A stretch of 64,000 nt of DNA, from NCBI RefSeq assembly GCF_009689005.1, contig NZ_AP021879.1, positions 1,550,001 through 1,614,000 of the forward strand. Reading direction: 5' to 3'. The translations under genes were made by a program, and so were the position numbers. Shown in pieces: positions 57,401-64,000 of the stretch. This stretch comes from Desulfosarcina ovata subsp. ovata (GTDB lineage Bacteria; Desulfobacterota; Desulfobacteria; Desulfobacterales; Desulfosarcinaceae). The stretch's first letter is position 1. Every line of letters starts with the position of its first letter. The notes beneath the pieces are model-generated. The model was not told where the DNA came from. It saw only the letters and a list, made by a program, of their open reading frames with translations, and did no database searches.

Positions 57401-58105
57401 ATGAGCAAGGACAAACAAGCCGTTGTTCTTTTAAGTGGCGGGTTGGATTCCACCACCGTTCTGGCCATGGCGCGCAGCCAGGGGTATTCCCTGTACGGCC
57501 TCAGTTTTTCTTACGGCCAGCGCCACGACGTTGAACTCCGGGCCGCCCGTAAAGTGGCTGCGGCCATGGGGGTAAAGCGCCATCTGGAAACCCGGATCGA
57601 TCTTGCCCCCATCGGTGGCTCGGCCCTGACCGACGACATTGCCGTTCCCAAAGCCCGTGACGAGGCCCATATGGCGACCGAGATTCCGGTGACCTACGTT
57701 CCGGCTCGCAACACTATTTTTCTCTCCTATGCCCTGGCCTGGGCTGAAGTGCTGGGCGCCTGGGATATTTTTATCGGGGTCAATGCCGTGGACTACAGTG
57801 GTTATCCGGATTGCCGCCCGGAATACATCCAGGCTTTCGAAGCCATGGCCAATCTGGCAACCAAAACCGCTGTCGAGGGCAAAGGGCGATTTCGCATCCA
57901 CACCCCTTTGATCCAACTGACCAAGGCACAAATCATCCAGGCGGGCACTGCGCTTGGCGTGGATTATGGGATGACCCACAGCTGCTACGATCCGTCTGCC
58001 GAGGGACTGGCCTGCGGCAGTTGCGATGCCTGCATTTTAAGAAAAAACGGGTTCCTTGCCGCCGGGATACCCGACCCGACACCCTACGGCACAGATAGAC
58101 CTTAA
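57401..58105 (+). CDS. queC: 7-cyano-7-deazaguanine synthase
   Basis: A 234-residue enzyme that turns 7-carboxy-7-deazaguanine into preQ0 with ATP and ammonia, in queuosine biosynthesis. The PP-loop is [17 protein letters not shown], followed by [24 protein letters not shown] and [16 protein letters not shown]. The C-terminal zinc site is [20 protein letters not shown]. The ATG at 57401 gives the standard N-terminus; the frame stays open upstream to 57248 but with no matching residues. A weak AAGG lies upstream. Confidence 0.94.
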   Translation: MSKDKQAVVLLSGGLDSTTVLAMARSQGYSLYGLSFSYGQRHDVELRAARKVAAAMGVKRHLETRIDLAPIGGSALTDDIAVPKARDEAHMATEIPVTYVPARNTIFLSYALAWAEVLGAWDIFIGVNAVDYSGYPDCRPEYIQAFEAMANLATKTAVEGKGRFRIHTPLIQLTKAQIIQAGTALGVDYGMTHSCYDPSAEGLACGSCDACILRKNGFLAAGIPDPTPYGTDRP

Positions 58106-58115
58106 AATAATGTTA

Positions 58116-61007
58116 TTACCAGCGCACCGGCAGGCGTACGGTCTGCTTGGCCTTGTTCTGAAACAGCAGATAGTGGTTGTCCCTGCCGAATTGAAACAGG
58201 TCACGGGTGATGGCCACGTCCGAGCGGCAGTACGTCAGGATCTTGGCCATTTTGCCCTCTTTCCACCATTTCAGGGCGTCCAGTCCGTCAGCCGTTTTTC
58301 CGGCACCCAGGGTCGCCGAGGCCAGGTGATCCAGGGAGAGGCGGTACCCGAGCCGGTCCTTGACCTTTTCGAGGAGATCTAGGGTGGGCAGCGATGCAAA
58401 ATCCAGATCCGTGTATGCGGACAGCACCCGGTAGTCGAAGCGCCGGATATTGAAACCGATGATCAGTTCCAGTTGCTTGAGGTGGTCCATCAGCATGGGC
58501 ATCTGGCCCTCGACAAACTCGTAAAAGCTGTCGGTTTTGGAATCGTAGAGCACCGCGCAGCTCACCCGCATGCGCTCGGCGTGGTGCCACCCGCCCACCT
58601 CCTGGGCAGACAGCTGGGTCTCGACGTCCAGTACTCCGTATCGCGAAGATGGATCAGCCGCAGACAGCGTTGCTTCCGTCAAATCAGCCCCACGTCCGGG
58701 GGGCTCGGGCAATTCGATCTCGGGCAGTCGGGCCGGTGCCGATAGGCCGTTGCCTGCAATCAGCTGACGCAACAGGAAAATCGCCCCGGCCTTGTCGATG
58801 GGCCGGTTGCCGGACCCGCACTTGGGGGAATGGACGCAACTGGGGCAACCGGTCTCACACGGGCAGCCGGTGATAGCCGCCAGGGTGGCCTCGAGCAGGC
58901 CCTGCCCATCGGCAAACGCTTGCACGCAGAGCCCGGCCCCACCGGGAATCCCGTCATAGACGAAGATACCGGCGCCTTGCAGCTGGGGATGAAACGGGGT
59001 CGAGATACCCCCCAAATCGTTTCGGTCGGCCAATACCAGCAGTGGAAAGACGCCAATGGCGGCATGCTCCATGGCGTGCAAGCCGCCCATGACATGAATC
59101 CGCTCCTGCTCCGCCTGATCGACCACCGCCTGGGGAACGGTAAACCAGAGCCCATGGGTTTCGAACACCATGGGCGGCAGGTCCAGGCTGATCCGTTCGA
59201 GGACGTTTCCCGTACGGGTCTGGATGCGGTCATAACCGGTGACCTGTTCGGTCACCTGCAGGCGCCCGATGGCCATCACGGTTCCGCAGACCGGTCGCTG
59301 ATCGAAAATTTCAAGGATCTGGGTCTCTTTGCCGGAGCGCACCCGGGTATGGTAGTTCACCTGGCAGCGGGTTACGATCACTTTTCGCGTTTCAAGTTCA
59401 AGGGCGGCCACCTGGTATGTCTCTCCGCGGTGAAGATAAATGGCACCGGGATGGGTTTCGCGGTAGACGCGGACACCGTCGATCTCACCCAACCGCGTAT
59501 TGGCGGGCGCCTCCAGGATGGCAAAACGGGATCCCGAGCCCCTTAAATCCACATGCCGGTGAGGGTTTTTTAGCGGTGAATAACAGGTGCGGCCATCGGC
59601 GCTCAGATAAAGGTCACCAGCAGCGATCAGTTGATCGACACACCCCCTCACCGGTTCCGGCATTAGCATGGGATCATCCATTTTAAGCGGCAGTTCGGCA
59701 GCGGCGCAAACCAGATGGCGCGACATGACATCCGGATTATGGGGGTTGATCACCGCCGCTTCGGGCGGCCGCTGGACCAGTTGCCGGGGATGCCTGACAA
59801 AATAGTGATCCAGGGCATCTTCGCCGGCCACCAGAATCACCGCCGATTCCTGACCGGCTCGGCCCACCCGGCCGCCCCGTTGCCAGGTGGCCATGATGGA
59901 GCCCGGATAGCCAACCAGAATACACAGGTCCAAGCTGCCGATATCGATGCCCAACTCCAACGCACTGGTGGTGATAACGGCCAGCAGCTCCCCCGAGGAA
60001 AGCTTGGCCTCGATTTCGCGTCGCTCCTGGGGCAGAAAACCGGCCCGGTATGCGCTGATGCGGTCGGCAAACCCGCCCGACCGGCTGCGGGCCCAGACGG
60101 TCAAAAGCTCGGCCAGTTTTCGTGACTGGGTATAGACAATCGTTCGCAGACCGCGATGCAAGGCGGCCTTGAGCAGGATGACCGTGGCCCTTAAAGGCCC
60201 GTCCAGCGGATCCATCACCAGCAGGTGGCGGGTTCCCGTACCGGCAGTGCTCTTCTGGACGGTGCCGACATTCAGGCCGGTCAGCTGGCTGGCCAGTTCA
60301 GCCGGATTGGCCACCGTGGCCGAAGTGAACACAAATGTCGGAGCAGCGCCATAGTACCCACACAATCGGATCAGGCGGCGGAAAACCTGGGCCATGTGCG
60401 ATCCCAGGATGCCGCGATAGGTGTGTACCTCGTCGACAACCACAAAGCGCAGTCGGGCCAAAAGGCGTTCCCAGATATCGTGGTGGGGCAAAATGGAGAG
60501 GTGAATCATCTCCGGGTTGGTCAGCAGGATATGGGGCGGGTTGTCACGAATTTTTCGGCGACGGTAGGCCGACGTATCGCCGTCGTAAATTTCGGATTTG
60601 AGATCGACGTCGTTCAGATCGGCGGCCATCCTGCCGATGGTTTTGTTCTGATCCTGGGCCAGGGCCTTGAGCGGATAAATGAACAGGGCGGTAACCGATT
60701 CGTCCGCAACGGCTGCCTCGATCACCGGAAGGAGATAGGTCAGGGTTTTGCCCGAGGCGGTCGGCGTGGCCGCCACGGTATGGATACCGGCCCGCACCCG
60801 GTCGATGGTCCGTGCCTGATGGGCAAACAGCCGTTTGATGCCCATGGTTTCCATAAGCTGGCCAATCGCCGGGGGCCATGGTTCCACCGTTTCACCAAAT
60901 TCCGGTGTGCTTGCCGCAAATTCCCGGTGAAAAACCACCTGTCCGCCAAATGCCGGTGCCGTGTTCAATGCCGCGAGATAATCATGGATGGAATTGTTGT
61001 CTGTCAT
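58116..61007 (-). CDS. MrfA-type DEAD/DEAH helicase fused to a MrfB-type 3'-5' exonuclease
   Basis: A 963-residue protein. Helicase motifs: Q-like/Walker A TPTASGKT (81-88), DEVH (192-195), SAT (229-231) and QRGGRVGRAG (376-385). A four-cysteine patch, GCPCETGCPSCVHSPKCG (714-731), matches the DUF1998/MrfA metal site. Residues about 788-940 form an RNase H-like exonuclease with DVET (794-797), FNIRRFD (852-858) and YCRSD (926-930), i.e. the DEDD acidic set. In Bacillus the two parts are the separate proteins MrfA and MrfB, which repair mitomycin-type damage. Here one chain carries both. It is convergent with queC. Confidence 0.88.
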   Translation of the reverse strand: MTDNNSIHDYLAALNTAPAFGGQVVFHREFAASTPEFGETVEPWPPAIGQLMETMGIKRLFAHQARTIDRVRAGIHTVAATPTASGKTLTYLLPVIEAAVADESVTALFIYPLKALAQDQNKTIGRMAADLNDVDLKSEIYDGDTSAYRRRKIRDNPPHILLTNPEMIHLSILPHHDIWERLLARLRFVVVDEVHTYRGILGSHMAQVFRRLIRLCGYYGAAPTFVFTSATVANPAELASQLTGLNVGTVQKSTAGTGTRHLLVMDPLDGPLRATVILLKAALHRGLRTIVYTQSRKLAELLTVWARSRSGGFADRISAYRAGFLPQERREIEAKLSSGELLAVITTSALELGIDIGSLDLCILVGYPGSIMATWQRGGRVGRAGQESAVILVAGEDALDHYFVRHPRQLVQRPPEAAVINPHNPDVMSRHLVCAAAELPLKMDDPMLMPEPVRGCVDQLIAAGDLYLSADGRTCYSPLKNPHRHVDLRGSGSRFAILEAPANTRLGEIDGVRVYRETHPGAIYLHRGETYQVAALELETRKVIVTRCQVNYHTRVRSGKETQILEIFDQRPVCGTVMAIGRLQVTEQVTGYDRIQTRTGNVLERISLDLPPMVFETHGLWFTVPQAVVDQAEQERIHVMGGLHAMEHAAIGVFPLLVLADRNDLGGISTPFHPQLQGAGIFVYDGIPGGAGLCVQAFADGQGLLEATLAAITGCPCETGCPSCVHSPKCGSGNRPIDKAGAIFLLRQLIAGNGLSAPARLPEIELPEPPGRGADLTEATLSAADPSSRYGVLDVETQLSAQEVGGWHHAERMRVSCAVLYDSKTDSFYEFVEGQMPMLMDHLKQLELIIGFNIRRFDYRVLSAYTDLDFASLPTLDLLEKVKDRLGYRLSLDHLASATLGAGKTADGLDALKWWKEGKMAKILTYCRSDVAITRDLFQFGRDNHYLLFQNKAKQTVRLPVRW

Positions 61008-61364
61008 TAAAAAAGGCTCACCAGTCCGATCAAGAATTATAACAATGTGTTTATTTGCTTGAAAAACTGAAAAAATAAGCTATATTTGATTTAATTCGGC
61101 CATTACGGCCATAATCATTGGTTTTGATGGAAACAACACCTCACCCGACGATTTTCCGCCCCCTCATTGGGAGGGGACACTATCGCATGACACCATTTCC
61201 CATTTCAAGAGGAAGGCAATAGCGTTGGACGACCCCTTTTTATGCGGCCCAGCTGACGATTTCCTGGGCAGTGCTGACGATTGTTTCGTTTTACCGACCT
61301 GTCGTTTCATTCACTGGAAAAAATACCCGTCCCGCATGTCCATCATCCGACAGGGAGCGTGCGG
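61008..61364. other. Intergenic region between the divergent helicase-nuclease and CNNM/CorC genes
   Basis: An AT-rich stretch (about 61030-61110) that should hold both promoters, though no clear -35/-10 pair stands out. A TCGGCCATTACGGCCATAA repeat pair lies near 61099. I see no gene or RNA in it. Confidence 0.4.
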
Positions 61365-62624
61365 ATGATAATTGACCAATTTTTTATCCTTTTCATTCTG
61401 CTGCTGCTCTCCGGTTTTTTTTCATCGGCCGAGACCGCCCTTTTTTCCATCAGTCAAACCCGGGCCCGGCACCTGGCCAAGGAGAACAACCGTTCAAACC
61501 AGCTGATCAAGCGAATGAAGGATAATCCCCACAAACTGCTTACCACCATCCTGATTGGCAATAATGTGGTCAATGTCGCCGCCTCGGCCATCGCCACATC
61601 ACTGACCATCCGCATGTCCGCCAATTATGCCGTGGGGATGACCACCGGCGTGATGACCCTCCTGATTCTGGTCTTCGGCGAGGTGATCCCCAAATCTTTC
61701 GCCACGCGGAACAACATCCTGATTGCCAGGCTGACCATCTACCCCATCTACTGGATGTCGATTCTGTTTTTCCCGATCATCCTTTTTCTCAACTTCATCC
61801 CCCGGATTACCGGCAAAATGAGCAAAACGCCATCGGCCACCGAAGAGGAACTGATCACCTTCGTTGAAGTGGTTGAGGAGCAGGGAGAGATCAAGGAAGA
61901 AGAGCGGGAAATGATCCATAATGTCTTTGAACTGGATGACACCAGTGCATCGGAAATCATGACGCCGCGTACCGATATGTTTGTTGTAGATGTCAACGCC
62001 CCGCTGGATCTCAAAGCCATCGCCGATTCCGGCTTTACGCGCATTCCGGTCATCGATGGCGATTTTGATCATGTCGTCGGTATTCTCAATATCAAGGATA
62101 TTTTCATGCACCAGGCGACCACGGAAACGCCGGTGGATGTGCGCGCCATCATGCGCCCGCCCCATTTTGTTCCCGAAAATAAAAAAGCCGATCGGCTCCT
62201 GCACCAGTTCAAGGCCCGCAAGGATCACATGTCCATCATCATCGACGAGCACGGCGGGGTCTGCGGCCTGATCACCCTCGAAGACGCCCTGGAAGAACTG
62301 GTTGGCGAAATCCGTGATGAAACCGACAAGGAAGAGCCGCACATCGTCAGTAAAAAACCCAGGGAGTGGATGGTGCTGGGCAAGTCGGACATTGAGGAGG
62401 TCAACGAAAAAATCGGCATGCACATTCCCGAAACTGGAGACTACGATACCTTCTCCGGCTTCATTCTGGATCGCATCGGCCGGATTCCCGAAGAGGATGA
62501 AACGTTCTCCATCGACGGTTTTAAAGTGGTGGTCAAGGAGGTGGACGGCAACCGGATCAAACGGTATCTGGTCCAGGCGGCCATGGAAACGGCACCAACG
62601 GGTCCGGATCCTGCCATCCCATGA
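61365..62624 (+). CDS. CNNM/CorC-family membrane protein (HlyC/CorC type)
   Basis: A 419-residue protein. It has an N-terminal DUF21 domain with three to four membrane helices (FFILFILLLLSGFFSSAETA at the start; FSSAETALFSISQTR is the family mark), then a CBS-domain pair (about 200-320) and a C-terminal CorC/transporter-associated domain. These proteins are tied to magnesium or sodium/magnesium exchange. I begin at 61365, with GGAG upstream; the frame is open to 61281. A bidirectional terminator follows. Confidence 0.9.
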   Translation: MIIDQFFILFILLLLSGFFSSAETALFSISQTRARHLAKENNRSNQLIKRMKDNPHKLLTTILIGNNVVNVAASAIATSLTIRMSANYAVGMTTGVMTLLILVFGEVIPKSFATRNNILIARLTIYPIYWMSILFFPIILFLNFIPRITGKMSKTPSATEEELITFVEVVEEQGEIKEEEREMIHNVFELDDTSASEIMTPRTDMFVVDVNAPLDLKAIADSGFTRIPVIDGDFDHVVGILNIKDIFMHQATTETPVDVRAIMRPPHFVPENKKADRLLHQFKARKDHMSIIIDEHGGVCGLITLEDALEELVGEIRDETDKEEPHIVSKKPREWMVLGKSDIEEVNEKIGMHIPETGDYDTFSGFILDRIGRIPEEDETFSIDGFKVVVKEVDGNRIKRYLVQAAMETAPTGPDPAIP

Positions 62625-62729
62625 GATGATCCCGGGATCACCACCATGACCGACACCGACAACACGCGCGCATCGGCCACGGCAGGGTATGGCGACATCA
62701 GCCTTAAGCGACATCAACGGATGATGAAT

Positions 62730-62766
62730 CGGCCGGAAAAAAAATCGCTCTTTTTTTCCTCGGCCG
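62730..62766. terminator. Bidirectional terminator
   Basis: CGGCCGGAAAAAAAA (62730-62744) and TTTTTTTCCTCGGCCG (62751-62766) can pair around TCGCTC, with A- and T-runs serving both strands. It lies between the convergent CNNM/CorC gene and efp. Confidence 0.7.
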
Positions 62767-62787
62767 TTCGTCGTCTGCAACGGTGGA

Positions 62788-63348
62788 TTATTTGACCCGC
62801 TCCACGTATTGACCGGTGCGGGTGTCGATGCGGATTTTCTCCCCTTCGTTAACAAAGGGGGGCACCTGGACCACGTGGCCGGTTTCCAGGGTGGCCGGCT
62901 TGGTGGATCCGGCGGCCGTGTCGCCTTTGGCCCAGGGTTCGGCTTCGGTGATGGTGAGTTCCACAAAGTTTGGCAAAGAGATGCCGAGGGCCCTTTTTTC
63001 GAACATGAGCACATTACAGACGGTGTTTTCCTTCAGTAATGCCCTGGCTTCTCCCACTTGCTCCGCGTTCAGGAAATCCTGCTCGTAATTGGACGTGTTC
63101 ATGAAGCAGTAGTTGTCACCATCTGCATAGAGATATTCCATCTCCACCTCTTCAAGGTTGGCTTCCTTGAATTTTTCACCGGAGCGGTAGGTCTTATCGA
63201 ACTGCGAACCGCTGATCATGTTTTTCAGGCGACATTTGTACAGCGCCTGCCCCTTCCCCGGCTTGACGAATTCAAACTGAACGATCACATACGGATCGCC
63301 ATCAATCTCTATTTTCAATCCCTTGCGTAAATCACTGCTCTCGTACAT
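62788..63348 (-). CDS. efp: Elongation factor P
   Basis: A 186-residue protein of normal length with three OB-like domains. It rescues ribosomes stalled at polyproline. The tip loop reads EFVKPGKGQALYKCR, with a lysine at residue 32 as the usual modification site, as in EpmA-modified EF-P. The modification enzymes are not in this window. The C-terminal signature (KSATLETGH-like) appears as TKPATLETGHVVQVPPFV. Start at 63348; the TrpF-like gene ends 27 bp upstream in the same direction, so the two may be co-transcribed. Confidence 0.97.
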   Translation of the reverse strand: MYESSDLRKGLKIEIDGDPYVIVQFEFVKPGKGQALYKCRLKNMISGSQFDKTYRSGEKFKEANLEEVEMEYLYADGDNYCFMNTSNYEQDFLNAEQVGEARALLKENTVCNVLMFEKRALGISLPNFVELTITEAEPWAKGDTAAGSTKPATLETGHVVQVPPFVNEGEKIRIDTRTGQYVERVK

Positions 63349-63374
63349 ATCCTACAGACCTCCCTTTTATCTTC

Positions 63375-64000
63375 TTATTGGACGGGTCCATCCACTTCAA
63401 ACGGGTACCCGCTGCCACGCACGGCCGCCACCAGCCTGCGGACCCGTTCGAGATCCTTTTTAAACCGGATGGGCCGACCGGCATTGTCCACGGCATTGGT
63501 GCAGGTGCAACTATCGACACCGTAGGGTCGCACGGTTTCAATCCCGCGGACCACATTCTCAGGGGCAATCCCGCCGGCCAGGATCACCGGGATGTTGCTC
63601 TGGGCCACCAACCGCGCCGCAACCGACCAGTCACAGGTAAGCCCGGTGATGCCAACGAACCCGGCCTCGGGCTGATCGTCGCCATTTTCTCCCACCACCG
63701 TATCCGTTAAAAAAAAGTCGCTCAACGGCTCAAAACGGGCGGCCAGGGCCAGAACGGGTTCACCCCCATCAATATCATTTTGTGCGATGGGGATCGCCCG
63801 CATGATCTTTACTCCGGGAAATCGGCGCCTGACCTCGGCCTGCAAGGCAATGGCCGAGGCGGTGGCCGGATTCGCCGCGCCGTCCAACTGCTCGCAAAAA
63901 TGGATGATGTCGGGTCGATAATAGGCCAGTGTATCGAAAACAGCGTCCATATCCGAATAGAGTGGGATCAGGCTGCTCACAGCGCCCTTCTCGCGAACCA
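63375..64000 (-). CDS. Phosphoribosylanthranilate isomerase-like (TrpF-type) TIM-barrel protein, start outside window
   Basis: The frame is open to the window edge (VREKGAV before SSLIPLYSDM), so the N-terminus is missing. The pattern VILAGGIAPENVVRGIETVR followed by GVDSCTCTN resembles the TrpF end (AGGLxPxNVxxAI and GVDVSSGVE), and DIIHFCEQLDG resembles its strand with QLHG. The replaced catalytic-site context (CTCTN where TrpF has SSGVE) makes classical TrpF activity doubtful. Probably a related barrel enzyme of unknown substrate. Confidence 0.65.
   Translation of the reverse strand, partial: VREKGAVSSLIPLYSDMDAVFDTLAYYRPDIIHFCEQLDGAANPATASAIALQAEVRRRFPGVKIMRAIPIAQNDIDGGEPVLALAARFEPLSDFFLTDTVVGENGDDQPEAGFVGITGLTCDWSVAARLVAQSNIPVILAGGIAPENVVRGIETVRPYGVDSCTCTNAVDNAGRPIRFKKDLERVRRLVAAVRGSGYPFEVDGPVQ

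Overview
The window reads as chromosome from an anaerobic, carboxylate-oxidising bacterium, most likely a sulfate-reducing deltaproteobacterium (Desulfobacterota, Desulfobacterales-like). This is inferred from gene content: a KorDABC-type 2-oxoacid:ferredoxin oxidoreductase, several TRAP carboxylate transporters beside CoA ligases and a CoA-transferase, SelB, a DUF2333 protein and sigma-54 regulation. No 16S or other phylogenetic marker was compared.

Layout. 0-5.5 kb is housekeeping: a sigma-54 activator cut by the window edge, a PilZ-like protein, an M23 peptidase, a lipoprotein, hemL, a divergent Tpt1/KptA protein and tRNA-Lys with a clear promoter and terminator. 5.6-7.2 kb, just after tRNA-Lys, holds the remains of an integrated replicon (headless Rep-like gene) and a TumE/TumA-type toxin-antitoxin pair. 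7.8-11.7 kb has tRNA-Arg, tRNA-His, selB and a DUF2333 protein.

11.8-29.2 kb is a large organic-acid block: an ADP-forming acyl-CoA synthetase in two subunits, a FadR-type regulator, a TRAP transporter (DctP, then DctQ and DctM) with an AMP-forming acyl-CoA ligase between them, hemW, KorC-B-A-D, a TAXI-type TRAP system and a two-subunit CoA-transferase. Together they would import a carboxylate, load it onto CoA and oxidise it with ferredoxin as acceptor. 29.4-39.4 kb has a PanP-like decarboxylase, an ammonium transporter fused to PAS-GGDEF-EAL, an MMPL/RND exporter and a SEC-C protein with a RelE-like tail.

39.5-54.3 kb is an accessory, AT-richer region full of genomic wear: a binding-protein gene broken by a 17-bp tandem duplication, remnants of a REP-type transposase, a SNF2 helicase, an IS630 transposase and a tyrosine recombinase, and an IS4-family element (1407 bp, 9-bp target duplication) that splits an acyl-CoA ligase gene. 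Next to that gene are a second FadR paralogue and a WS/DGAT acyltransferase. At 48.5-52.1 kb three attC-like sites separate small toxin-antitoxin-type cassettes, and a group II intron on the opposite strand appears to sit inside one of those sites. I read this as an integron cassette cluster without a visible integrase. It is followed by four unrecognised, tightly packed small membrane-protein genes.

54.5-64 kb returns to core genes: a degenerate nucleotide-cyclase-like protein with a small partner, manA, queC, a MrfA-type helicase fused to a MrfB-type exonuclease, a CNNM/CorC-family protein, efp, and a TrpF-like gene cut by the window edge.
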